A model generated the notes under the pieces. The model made no database searches. It was not told the origin of the DNA and was given only the letters and a program-made list of their open reading frames with translations. Shown here one piece after another: positions 17,529-25,400 of a DNA stretch of 64,000 bases. A program made the translations under genes and the position numbers. Each line of letters opens with the position of its first letter. Within the stretch, counting starts at the first letter, position 1. The DNA lies in the NCBI GenBank assembly GCA_020847175.1, contig JADLCM010000039.1, positions 1 through 64,000 on the forward strand, in the 5' to 3' direction. This DNA comes from Phycisphaerales bacterium (GTDB lineage Bacteria; Planctomycetota; Phycisphaerae; Phycisphaerales; UBA1924).

Positions 17529-17970
17529 TCGGTTGCTCATCCTCTGGGGTCCAGCACACATCGCCGCCGCAGAGAGGGGCATACATCCAGACCACTCCGG
17601 GCGGACTTGGGACTTGGTCTTTGTGTCGGTAGCAGCAGTTGCCGTTCGGCAGCGTGCAGCCGCCAATGCGTCGGTAAGAGGGGTTGTACCAATCGCACGG
17701 CGCCTGCACAAAGCTGGGATCAGGCCCGCCACCCGACGTAAATGTGTAACATCGGTGCTCAACCGGCTCAGTGCCGATCTCCGTAACGCCGGTCTGACCC
17801 GGTTGCGCGGCCGCGCACGGCTGCTCGCACCGTGTCATCGGTCCATCGGGCGAGCAGGTTCCTTCGCAGGTTGAATAGAGTGGAAAGTAGCATGTGCCAG
17901 TCGCAATCAACGCCGCTCCACCGACGAGCAACCCGAGAGCTCTGGCACGACGACCTACGACCCCTTTCAT
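17518..17970 (-). CDS. Small cysteine-rich secreted protein, unknown function
   Basis: The protein has 150 residues with a basic, hydrophobic N-terminus (RARALGLLVGGAALIATG) consistent with a signal peptide. The mature part has twelve cysteines, including paired positions (GNCCYRH, CEGTC), suggesting a disulfide-stabilised extracytoplasmic fold. The residue before the first Cys is Thr, so a standard lipobox is not met. Its ATG overlaps the stop of the pilin-like gene (ATGA) and its end overlaps the next gene by 11 bases. It therefore belongs to the same coupled cassette. No family is recognised. Confidence 0.6.
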   Translation of the reverse strand: MKGVVGRRARALGLLVGGAALIATGTCYFPLYSTCEGTCSPDGPMTRCEQPCAAAQPGQTGVTEIGTEPVEHRCYTFTSGGGPDPSFVQAPCDWYNPSYRRIGGCTLPNGNCCYRHKDQVPSPPGVVWMYAPLCGGDVCWTPEDEQPNEP

Positions 17971-18653
17971 CGATCGACTCCTCGTACCCCGTACCAGGTG
18001 GTAATGACCGGCTGTCCGGCATGCGTATGTGGCCTGAGCGGCGCGATCATCTTGCAGTCTTGGTGAGCCATGACCTCGGCGCTCCCGTCGGCAAACAGGA
18101 CGGGGGCCGGGATTCTCTCAGGCATGCAGCACCAGAGAACCGGGCGATTCGTCTGCGCAAAGCCGGGGCGATAGGTAAAGAGAAGCCCCTTGGACGACGG
18201 GAATGACACGTCCGCTTGCCTGATGAGCCGTGTCGGTCGCTCTGACAGCAACTTGGGGTATTCCTCGCGATCCGGCACATAGTAGCTGGGGTCGCACGTC
18301 ATCGAGACTGACATTGCGAAGGCGACATCCATCCCGCGAGACTTCGACTGCGGGTCGATCTCATGCAGGCTCTTGACGTATCCGTGCCGCAACAGGGGCG
18401 CGAACCAAAACCGCGAACTCTGAAACTGCCGCGCGCTGGCGAGCGGGTATACATCGGCCCGATCAGCAGCGAAGACGGCGATCAGCCCGCCGCACTGTTG
18501 AATCTGCTGGAGTTGAACCGTGTCTTGGGCCTGCTTTCGGGCCGCCCCGAGGGTTGGCATCATAAGCCCGGCGAAGACTGCGATCAGACCCATCACAATG
18601 ATGAGTTCGATGAGAGTAAACGCGCGACGCTTGGATTGCACCCGCAGCAACAT
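17967..18653 (-). CDS. Type IV pilin-like protein with prepilin leader and LFADG ending
   Basis: The protein has 228 residues. A prepilin leader is clear: a short basic segment, RRA/FTLIELIIVMGLIAVFAG, with the cleavage site after Ala and Glu at +5. The C-terminal part contains APVLFADGSAEVM, like the DG-containing ending of planctomycete DUF1559-type pilin-like proteins. Such proteins are processed by prepilin peptidase and may be exported through a T2SS or pilus machine. ATG 18653 is chosen because it gives a standard leader. An in-frame TTG at 18683 would translate through the adjacent poly-G run. It leads a coupled cassette of four genes. Confidence 0.78.
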   Translation of the reverse strand: MLLRVQSKRRAFTLIELIIVMGLIAVFAGLMMPTLGAARKQAQDTVQLQQIQQCGGLIAVFAADRADVYPLASARQFQSSRFWFAPLLRHGYVKSLHEIDPQSKSRGMDVAFAMSVSMTCDPSYYVPDREEYPKLLSERPTRLIRQADVSFPSSKGLLFTYRPGFAQTNRPVLWCCMPERIPAPVLFADGSAEVMAHQDCKMIAPLRPHTHAGQPVITTWYGVRGVDR

Positions 18654-18668
18654 TGCTTCAAGATACCG

Positions 18669-18681
18669 CCCCCCCCCCCCC
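18669..18681. repeat. Homopolymer of 13 C (poly-G on the coding strand)
   Basis: A run of thirteen C ends 28 bases before the ATG of the pilin-like gene as read on the minus strand, and its proximal edge is 15 bases from that start codon. Runs of this length are prone to slippage. Placed between promoter and start, it could vary transcription or ribosome access. It could also contain a sequencing length error. Confidence 0.7.
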
Positions 18682-18759
18682 AAACGTCAAGTGAAAAACG
18701 GGACAGCATCTCGTTCTGTCATAGCGCGGTCTGGCCCGCTCTGCGCGCACTTCCCCGAA

Positions 18760-19059
18760 TCAGGTGGCTTCATCCCTCCCCGCCTCCCGCATCACCTCGG
18801 GGTCGCGCGTGTCAGTCTGCTTGTACGTCAGGCGAGCCTCGGCATAGCGCTGGGGCGAGACCTTGAGGTCGGGTTCCTCGCCGCGCCGGTGCTGCGCGTG
18901 CAGATGCGTGAGAAAGGGCACACACCAGCGGCACCCCGTCCCCGCGCTCAGGCACTCGCTGATCAGGCTCGCCACGGGCGGGTCTTCAACCTTCAAGAAC
19001 GTGCGGATCTTCCGCAGCGAAACGCGGAAACAGAGGCAGACATGATCGTCCGGGTCCAT
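18760..19059 (-). CDS. BFD-like [2Fe-2S]-binding protein
   Basis: The protein has 99 residues. Cys8-x-Cys10 and Cys43-x-x-Cys46, spaced by 32 residues within CLSAGTGCRWCVPF, match the bacterioferritin-associated ferredoxin (BFD-like) cluster pattern. The N-terminus is VCLCFRVSLRKI. A charged C-terminal tail of about 45 residues follows. BFD-like domains bind a [2Fe-2S] cluster and pass electrons or act in iron handling. The gene lies 42 bases downstream of nadA on the same strand, so both are probably transcribed together; NadA itself needs an Fe-S cluster. Confidence 0.82.
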   Translation of the reverse strand: MDPDDHVCLCFRVSLRKIRTFLKVEDPPVASLISECLSAGTGCRWCVPFLTHLHAQHRRGEEPDLKVSPQRYAEARLTYKQTDTRDPEVMREAGRDEAT

Positions 19060-19101
19060 GATCGCAGTGTACGGGCGGCGCCCCCGGGGTGGTCGCGCCC
19101 C

Positions 19102-20331
19102 TCAGTCGGCGGGCACGGCCTTGGGCGCGAGCCGCAGCATCCGGTCCAGCGCCAGCAGGGCCGAGGCCCGCACCTCGGGGTGAACGCGGATCACGTTCAC
19201 CGCCTTGCCCGGCTTGCCGCTCGGCTCCCCGGTTCGGATGCTCACGCCCGCGAGTTGGTCGAGCACCCACAGCAGGTGCGACTGGTCGATGCGGTACATC
19301 GTGGTGCACAGGCACTGGCAGTCGCTCAGGATGCGCACATGCACCCCCCGCCCCGACGCCTCCTGCGCCACGCGGTTGACGAGGTGCACCTCGGTGCCCA
19401 CCGCCCAGCGCGAGCCCGGAGCGCTGGCCCGGATCGTCTGCAGGATGAACTCGGTGCTCCCCGAGAGGTCCGCCTGGTCCACCACCTCCTTGCAGCACTC
19501 GGGGTGCACCAGGATGCGCGTCGTCGTCCCCTCGCGCTCGTCCCGCTCGCGCACCTGCGCGCAGTGCTCGGGCCGAAAGAGCTTGTGGACCGAGCAGTGA
19601 CCCGCCCACAGCACGACGCGCGACCGCGCCAGCGCCTCCGCCGATGCGCCCCCGAACTCCTGCCCCTGGCGCGCCAGGCGCGGGTCATACAGGCAGGTTT
19701 CGGTCGCCACGTCCACGCCGCTCTTGTGCGCCGTGTTGCGCCCAAGGTGCTGGTCGGGCAGAAAGAGCACCTTGATCTCCTCGCCCGGCCTCGGGTCGTC
19801 TCCGCCCGCGAGCGCCCACGCGAAGACCCGGTCGGCGTTGCTGCTCGTGCAGCACGCGCCGCCCCGCGACCCGACAAACGCCTTGATCGCCGCCGACGAG
19901 TTCACGTACGTCACCGGGATGATCCGCCCGCGCCACCCCCGGGCCGCGAGTTCGCCGTGCATCCGCTCCCACGCCTCCTCCGTGTCGTCCAGCGCCGCCA
20001 TGTCGGCCATCGAGCATCCCGCCGAGAGGTCCGGCAGGATCACCTCCACCGACTCGGGCGTGAGCATGTCCGCGCTCTCGGCCATGAAGTGAACGCCGCA
20101 GAACACGATCCACCGCACGTCCCGCTCGCGGCAGGCGCCCGCGGCGATCTGCGACAACTTCAGCGAGTCCCCCGTCACGTCCGCGTGCGCGATGACATCG
20201 TCAGTCTGGTAATGGTGCCCGAGGATCAGCAGCGACTCGCCCAGGACCGCGCGCCGGGCCGCGATCTGGGCCGCCTTCTCCGCCTCGGACATCAGCGAAT
20301 ACCGCTCCGGAAGCGATGGCTGCCACAACAT
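19102..20331 (-). CDS. nadA: Quinolinate synthase A
   Basis: NadA condenses iminoaspartate with dihydroxyacetone phosphate to quinolinate in NAD synthesis and carries a [4Fe-4S] cluster. The protein has 409 residues. It shows ILGHHYQTDDVIAHADVTGD near the N-terminus, CGVHFMAESADML, LSAGCSMADM (Cys106), WAGHCSVH (Cys246), HPECC, and a C-terminal C-x-C-x-C cluster at 338-342 before TTMYRI. These supply the three cluster ligands and the substrate loops. It is divergent from the ABC importer genes (117-base gap) and followed by the BFD-like gene. No nadB or nadC is in the window. Confidence 0.95.
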   Translation of the reverse strand: MLWQPSLPERYSLMSEAEKAAQIAARRAVLGESLLILGHHYQTDDVIAHADVTGDSLKLSQIAAGACRERDVRWIVFCGVHFMAESADMLTPESVEVILPDLSAGCSMADMAALDDTEEAWERMHGELAARGWRGRIIPVTYVNSSAAIKAFVGSRGGACCTSSNADRVFAWALAGGDDPRPGEEIKVLFLPDQHLGRNTAHKSGVDVATETCLYDPRLARQGQEFGGASAEALARSRVVLWAGHCSVHKLFRPEHCAQVRERDEREGTTTRILVHPECCKEVVDQADLSGSTEFILQTIRASAPGSRWAVGTEVHLVNRVAQEASGRGVHVRILSDCQCLCTTMYRIDQSHLLWVLDQLAGVSIRTGEPSGKPGKAVNVIRVHPEVRASALLALDRMLRLAPKAVPAD

Positions 20332-20448
20332 GCCCGATCATAGAGTCCCCGGCCCCGACGTCTCGCACCCTTCATTCGCCCCCGATGCGAGTTTCTCGCC
20401 AACAGACCCCCATTTCGTCCGCCTTTCCCGCGCTGGTATCCTCCCCCC

Positions 20449-21837
20449 ATGCGAGCGGCGGAGTGGACGCGGCGCGGCATGCTCGGCGCCCTGGGCGCTG
20501 GAGCCCTCGGCTTCGCCGCCCTTCACCGGCCGCGCCGCGACCCGCGCGAACGCGGACGCATCGTGCTGGACTACTGGGAAAAATGGACCGGGCACGAGGC
20601 CCGCGCCATGGAACGGGTGGTGGAGCGCTACAACGCGAGCCAGACCCGCGTCTTCGTGCGATTCCTCAGCACCAGCGCGATCGAACAGAAGACCCTCGTC
20701 GCCATCGCCGGCGGCTCCCCGCCGGACGTGGTCGGCCTCTGGGATGACCGCCTCCCCGCCTTCATCCGTGCCGGCGCGCTCATCCCGCTCACCGACCTTG
20801 ACCGCGCCCACGGGGCCGCCGCGGCGCGCGTCGCCGCGGAGATCACGGGTGAGGAAGGCCCGCGCCCGGAGCGGGCGCGCTACGAGCCCGGGGTCTGGGC
20901 GCTCGTCGAGCAGGACGGGGTGCTCGCGGGGCTGCCCAACACCTGCTCATCGCTCGCGCTCTATTTCAGCCGCGCCGCCTGCCGCGAGGCGGGCATCGAC
21001 GACTCCACCCCCGCCCGCACGATCGATGAACTCGACGAGGTGAGCGCCCGTCTCACGCGCCGGTCGCCCTCTGCGCACATCGAGCGCGCGGGCTTCATCC
21101 ATATCGAGCCGGGCTGGTGGCCCTGGGTCTGGGGTTCGTTCTTCGGGGGGCAGGTCTGCGACGGGGGCCGCGCCACGGTCGATTCACCCGAGAACCGCGG
21201 CGCCTTCGCGTGGGTGCGCCGGACCGCCGAGACGTACGGCCTTGACGCCGTACGGCGCTTCCAGAGCGGGCTGGGCGGCTACTCGTCGGTGCGCCAGCCG
21301 CTGCTCTCCGGGCAGGTCGCCATGAGCCTTCACGGCCCGTTCGTGGCGAACGTCTTCCGCGAGTTCGGCCCGGAGTTCGACTACGGGGCCGCGCCCTTCC
21401 CCGTCGCACGCGGCATGGAGGATGACGCCAACCCTGTGACCATGCTGGAGTGCGATGTGCTCTGCGTGCCGCGCGGATGCCGGCGCCCGCGCGAGGCGTA
21501 CGAGTTCATCCTTTTCACGCAGACGCGCTGGGCCGCCGAGACGCTCAGCCGCGCCCACGCCAAGCCCCTGGTGCTCGCCGGGGCGAGCGAGACCTTCCTG
21601 GGCGCCCACCCGAACCGGCACGTGCGCCTGCACCAGCGGATGCTGTCGAGTGCGCGGGCCTTCTCCAAGCCGCGCTCCCGCGCGTGGAGCGCCATCGAAG
21701 GCGAGTTCAACGTGCGGTTCGGCGGGCTGTGGCGCCTCGAAGAGACGGCGGAGTCGTTCGCATCCAAGATGCAGACCCGCGTGCAGGCCCACCTTGACGA
21801 AGCGGCCCGGCGCGATGCGCGGCGGGGGCACTCATGA
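20449..21837 (+). CDS. Sugar ABC transporter substrate-binding protein, Tat-type signal
   Basis: The protein has 462 residues. The N-terminus WTRRGMLGALGAGALGFAAL resembles a twin-arginine signal (TRRGML plus hydrophobic core). The mature part has the carbohydrate-binding class 1 layout: WEKWTGHEARAMERVVERYN, SPPDVVGLWDDRLPAFIRAG, GVLAGLPNTCSSLALYFS and AYEFILFTQTRWAAETLSRAHAKPL (in two stretches). It probably captures a sugar or sugar derivative in the periplasm and delivers it to the two permeases that follow, whose gene starts four bases before this one ends. No ATP-binding subunit is present nearby; such importers often share a common ATPase encoded elsewhere. Confidence 0.88.
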   Translation: MRAAEWTRRGMLGALGAGALGFAALHRPRRDPRERGRIVLDYWEKWTGHEARAMERVVERYNASQTRVFVRFLSTSAIEQKTLVAIAGGSPPDVVGLWDDRLPAFIRAGALIPLTDLDRAHGAAAARVAAEITGEEGPRPERARYEPGVWALVEQDGVLAGLPNTCSSLALYFSRAACREAGIDDSTPARTIDELDEVSARLTRRSPSAHIERAGFIHIEPGWWPWVWGSFFGGQVCDGGRATVDSPENRGAFAWVRRTAETYGLDAVRRFQSGLGGYSSVRQPLLSGQVAMSLHGPFVANVFREFGPEFDYGAAPFPVARGMEDDANPVTMLECDVLCVPRGCRRPREAYEFILFTQTRWAAETLSRAHAKPLVLAGASETFLGAHPNRHVRLHQRMLSSARAFSKPRSRAWSAIEGEFNVRFGGLWRLEETAESFASKMQTRVQAHLDEAARRDARRGHS

Positions 21838-22739
21838 CCGCGCCCCGGCACGGCACGCGCGCGACCGGCGTCGGGCTCGCGTTCTGCGCGCCCTGGCTGC
21901 TCGGGTTCGTGCTCTTCATCGCGGGGCCCGCGATCACGAGCCTCTGGGCGAGCTTCACCGATGCGTCGATGGTCGAGCCCGCCCGCCAGGTGGGCGGGGC
22001 GAACTACGCGAGGCTGATCTCCGACACCCTGTTCTGGCGCACGCTGGCGCAGACCACCGCGTACGCCCTCGTGCTGTCGGGCCTGGGCACGGGCGGCGCC
22101 CTCGCGCTCGCCCTGCTGCTGCGCAGGCGCCCGCGGGGGGCCGGGGTTGCACGCTTGCTCATCCTCCTCCCGGCCGCGGTGCCCACCGCCGCGTGCGGCG
22201 TGCTGTGGATCTGGCTGCTGAGCGCCGACTACGGCCCGGTGAACTCCCTGCTCTCGCGGTTCGGTGTGCGCGGGCCCGGCTGGCTGGTGTCCCCAGCGTG
22301 GGTGCCGGTCTCGCTGGTGCTCGTGGGGCTGTGGACCATCGGCCCCTCGGTCATCATCCTCGAAGCCGCGCTCGGTCGCGTGCCGCGATCGCTGGAAGAA
22401 GCGGCGTCACTCGACGGGGCGGGGCGGACCGCGAGGGTGTGGCGCATCGTGGTGCCCGCGATCGCGCCGGTGCTGCTCTTTGTGCTGGTCATGGCGATGA
22501 TCGTCGGGTTCCAGGCCTTCGCCGTGCCGTTCGTGCTGCTGGGCGCGGAGGGCGGTCCGGAACGATCGGGCCTGCTGCTTGCGGGGTACATCTACCAGAC
22601 CGCGTTCGCGCGGCTCGACCTCGGCTACGCGAGCGCGATCGCGTGGGTGCAGCTGCTGGTGGTGCTGGCGCTGAGCCTGGTGCTGTGCAGATTGTCCCGT
22701 CGCACGGCCTTCGGGGCTGACCCGGAGGGCGCGCCGTGA
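21834..22739 (+). CDS. Sugar ABC transporter permease, MalF/UgpA-like
   Basis: The protein has 301 residues and six membrane helices. The start overlaps the binding-protein stop (ATGA). The EAA loop that docks the ATPase is clear: LEEAASLDGAGRTARVW, followed by RIVVPAIAPVLLFVLV. The opening FCAPWLLGFVLFIAGPAITSL is typical of the MalF/UgpA branch of carbohydrate permeases. It forms a heterodimer with the next gene product in the inner membrane. Confidence 0.92.
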   Translation: MTAPRHGTRATGVGLAFCAPWLLGFVLFIAGPAITSLWASFTDASMVEPARQVGGANYARLISDTLFWRTLAQTTAYALVLSGLGTGGALALALLLRRRPRGAGVARLLILLPAAVPTAACGVLWIWLLSADYGPVNSLLSRFGVRGPGWLVSPAWVPVSLVLVGLWTIGPSVIILEAALGRVPRSLEEAASLDGAGRTARVWRIVVPAIAPVLLFVLVMAMIVGFQAFAVPFVLLGAEGGPERSGLLLAGYIYQTAFARLDLGYASAIAWVQLLVVLALSLVLCRLSRRTAFGADPEGAP

Positions 22740-23599
22740 GCCGCCTGGCCCGAACGCTCTTGCTCTGGCTCATCGCGGGGGCCTTCGCGCTGCCCCTGGC
22801 GTGGATGGTGCTCGGCTCGCTCGCCGGCACCGAGAGCCTCGCGAGCGCGACGCCCCGCCTCCTGCCGCGCTCGCCCGGGAGCGCGCTCGAGCAGGCGGCC
22901 CGCAACTACGTGGGCGAGGTCGGGCCAGGAGGCGAAACGATCACGCGCGGCGTGTGGACCGACCCCGTGGTCGACTTTCCGACCAGCCTGCGGAACACCC
23001 TCGTCATCGTGATGCTCGGCACCGCGGGCATGGTCGCCTCGTGCGCCCTCGGCGCATACGGGCTGGCCCGCGTGCGCTGGCGGGGCCGGCGCGCGGTGCT
23101 GCTGCTCATGCTGCTCACCATGCTCCTGCCCTTCCCCGTGGTCATGGGCCCGCTGTACATCCTCTTCCGCGAACTGGGGTGGATCGGCACGCTGCGCCCG
23201 CTGTGGGTTCCGGCGTGGCTCGGGGCGGGGTTCGGCACGCTGCTCGTGCGCCAGTACATGCTCACGCTACCCCGCGAACTCGACGACGCGGCCCGGCTGG
23301 ACGGGTGCTCGCACTGGGGGGTCTTCGTGCGGGTGATCCTGCCGCTGTGCGCGCCCGCGCTGGCGGCGGTGGCGGCGCTGCATGTGCTGGCGACATGGAA
23401 CGACTTTCTCGGCCCCCTTATCTTCCTCCAGCGCCGCGAGCAGTTCACGCTCGCGCTCGGGCTCCATGCGTACCAGACCCAGGCGGGGCAGGTGCCGTGG
23501 AACCTGCTGATGGCGGCGTGCGTGATGGTCGTGGCCCCGATGGCGCTGCTCTTTGCCCTCATGCCGCGCGCCTGGGGGGCCGCGCAGGCCGCGGAATGA
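22736..23599 (+). CDS. Sugar ABC transporter permease, MalG/UgpE-like
   Basis: The protein has 287 residues and six membrane helices, with a GTG start overlapping the previous stop. The EAA-type loop is LDDAARLDGCSHWGVFVRVI, followed by LPLCAPALAAVAAL. Other landmarks are FALPLAWMVLGSLAG, SLRNTLVIVMLGTAG and WNDFLGPLIFLQRREQFTL, the usual MalG-branch W-N-D-F motif. A 40-residue periplasmic loop after the first helix is longer than usual. It ends the importer operon. Confidence 0.92.
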   Translation: MSRLARTLLLWLIAGAFALPLAWMVLGSLAGTESLASATPRLLPRSPGSALEQAARNYVGEVGPGGETITRGVWTDPVVDFPTSLRNTLVIVMLGTAGMVASCALGAYGLARVRWRGRRAVLLLMLLTMLLPFPVVMGPLYILFRELGWIGTLRPLWVPAWLGAGFGTLLVRQYMLTLPRELDDAARLDGCSHWGVFVRVILPLCAPALAAVAALHVLATWNDFLGPLIFLQRREQFTLALGLHAYQTQAGQVPWNLLMAACVMVVAPMALLFALMPRAWGAAQAAE

Positions 23600-23716
23600 G
23601 GGTGACCGGGGGCGGGTCCCGCCGGAGGGCTTTCAGAGGCGGCTCCGATAACCGGGGCCGGAATGCGTTCAAGGCGCCCCGGTCAACGAGCGCGTGGCCC
23701 TGACCGATAAGAGAGC

Positions 23717-24043
23717 ATGGACCTCGGCGGCACTCATGGCGACCGGCGACGGTGGACGCGAGTCAAGGCCAGCCTGCCCTGCAAGGCGAGGTTGGCCGGC
23801 GAGGTGCGGTTTGCACCCGGAGTTTCGCACGATCTCTCCGGGGGCGGAGCGTGCATCGAGGTGCGGTCGCAGCGCCCGGTCGGCGCAGGAGAGCGGCTCG
23901 AGGTGTTGCTGGCGCGGGCGGGGAGCGCCCTGATCGAGGCGAAGGACGCCCGAGCGGCGCGCATCGTCCGCGTTGAACGCCTGAGCGATGCGACCTGGCG
24001 AATCGCGGTCGCCTACGAGAGGGCGGCGGCACTGGCCGCGTGA
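23717..24043 (+). CDS. PilZ-domain protein (putative c-di-GMP receptor)
   Basis: The protein has 108 residues, essentially one PilZ domain. The c-di-GMP-binding pattern is present: an Arg-rich RRRWTRVKASLP (R-x-x-x-R) followed about 25 residues later by the second motif HDLSGGGACIEV (D/N-x-S-x-x-G). The rest, RLEVLLARAG and a final WRIAVAYER, fits the beta-barrel end. PilZ proteins bind cyclic di-GMP and modulate motility, secretion or polysaccharide synthesis. It is 117 bases after the ABC importer and may be independent. Its target is unknown. Confidence 0.8.
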   Translation: MDLGGTHGDRRRWTRVKASLPCKARLAGEVRFAPGVSHDLSGGGACIEVRSQRPVGAGERLEVLLARAGSALIEAKDARAARIVRVERLSDATWRIAVAYERAAALAA

Positions 24044-24360
24044 CGACATCACGCGACGACCGCGGACCTGTCGGTGAACTTCGCGCTGGGTCTGTCGAGT
24101 GGACCGGCGGTGTGTGCGAGCGCGCGGGGGGTGCTCCACTTGTGGCGTCGATGATGCGGCGCCAACTTGGAGGATGATCCAGCCTGCCCGATGGTGCCGA
24201 TCGCACCGGAGGAAGCGCGAACGGTGGCAGGTGTGACGCCTGCGCCGACACGGTGTCACCCACTGGGTCGAAGAGCCGCAGTCGCGCGTCAGAGCACGCG
24301 GACTGCGGGCACCCGAGCCCGGCGCAAGGTACCGGCCGGGGCGGCACGGGTCACGTCGGG
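24044..24360. other. Gene-free stretch with palindromic repeat copy 2
   Basis: The 317 bases between the PilZ gene and the convergent futalosine hydrolase gene show no protein-like frame. They contain the second copy of the 41-base palindrome (24274-24314). Just before it is a GTGACGCCT...GGTGTCACC arrangement that also occurs after plsY (285-309). No T-tract terminator was recognised. Confidence 0.5.
24274..24314 (+). repeat. 41-base palindromic dispersed repeat, copy 2
   Basis: Read on the plus strand, this is the same element as 2475-2515 read on the minus strand, differing by one base in the loop (A for C). The near-perfect conservation contrasts with the unrelated flanks, and the palindromic arms (GCAGTC.../...GACTGC) are intact in both copies. 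It lies in the gap at the 3' ends of two convergent genes, where a folded transcript end would be expected. Confidence 0.75.
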
Positions 24361-25065
24361 TCAGTCACCGTGCGGGTCGCTCAGCGATTGAGCCACGTCG
24401 GCGCACAATCGCCCCAGCCGCTCGAGCGCTTCGGAGAGCATCCAGCGCTGGCGACCCCGATCTCCGGCGGTGTTGGAGATGACGCGGCACTCGATGAACG
24501 GCGACCCGAGACGTGCGCACACTGCCGCGACCGCCGCCCCTTCCATCGCCTCCGCGACCGCCCCCGTTCGAGCGCTCAGTGCCGCCGCCCGGGCGTCTGT
24601 GCCCGAGCAGGTGGAGACGGTGCAGATGGCCTCGAAGTGTGTCGCCCGCGGTCGAAGGGCTTTGGCCATCCCCGGATCAGGGGCCCATGCGGAGCGGGAT
24701 TGCGCGGGAGAATCGCCGAACCCGAGCGACGCAATGTCCTGGAACCCCTGGTCAGTCTCGACACCCAGGTCGCCGAAGATCGATTCTCGACCGAGAACCA
24801 CGTCCAGGAGATTGAGCCTGGTCCCGGGCAGTGCGCCGGCGATGCCGAGGTTCACCACCCGTACCCCCGGGTTCCGGGTGAGATATCGGGCGACGGCGCC
24901 CGCGGCCTGGGCGGGCCCGACGCCGGTTTCGAGCACGTCAACCCCGCGTCTCGCTTCCAGGGTTTCCCAAGGGGATGGTCGGTCCGCGTTGATGGGGGCA
25001 CCCAGGCTTCTCAGGCAGGCGAGGACCTCTTTCCGGGCGGCCAGGGCCACGAGCAGATGGGGCAT
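24361..25065 (-). CDS. mqnB: Futalosine hydrolase-like nucleosidase
   Basis: The protein has 234 residues, typical for MqnB. The phosphorylase/nucleosidase fold is indicated by VLETGVGPAQAAGAVARYL, VVNLGIAGALPGTRLN, DLGVETDQGF and the C-terminal substrate motif EAMEGAAVAAVCARLG followed by RVISNTAGDR. MqnB removes the base from futalosine in the alternative menaquinone pathway. The close relative 5'-methylthioadenosine nucleosidase cannot be fully excluded without alignment. ATG 25065 is chosen because LLVALAARKE begins the first beta strand; upstream starts add unconserved sequence. It is divergent from the HlyD-type gene. Confidence 0.75.
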   Translation of the reverse strand: MPHLLVALAARKEVLACLRSLGAPINADRPSPWETLEARRGVDVLETGVGPAQAAGAVARYLTRNPGVRVVNLGIAGALPGTRLNLLDVVLGRESIFGDLGVETDQGFQDIASLGFGDSPAQSRSAWAPDPGMAKALRPRATHFEAICTVSTCSGTDARAAALSARTGAVAEAMEGAAVAAVCARLGSPFIECRVISNTAGDRGRQRWMLSEALERLGRLCADVAQSLSDPHGD

Positions 25066-25400
25066 GGTGGAGCGTAGTGAGGCGAGCGTGCGCCACGCCC
25101 GCCGGCCCAACATTGGGGTGATGAGTTTCGGCATGTCCGGCCCGGGCGCAGGCGCGGGCAGGTCGGCGCCTTTGGAAATTGAATCCGCTTCGCGGGAAGA
25201 ACTTTCGCGGGTTTGGGCGGTATGAGGAATGAGCCGCCCGTGCGCGGCGTTGAGCGTAGATCGGGGCCTCGCCGGGGCAGAGGCGAGGACGGAACCACCA
25301 GGGCGTCCTGCGTCTCGGATAGCCTTGAGCGGACCAAGCTGAGAGGTCATGTCGCGGGCTGGGGGCGATGGACGACCGACGGAACACGCGGAGGTGGACA
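25066..25400. other. Divergent intergenic region
   Basis: The 335 bases between mqnB (-) and the HlyD-type gene (+) carry the promoters for both. The part around 25170-25230 is noticeably richer in A/T than its surroundings, which fits a promoter. No -35/-10 pair was convincing. No small gene is supported; the in-frame upstream extension of mqnB through here has no conserved character. Confidence 0.4.
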
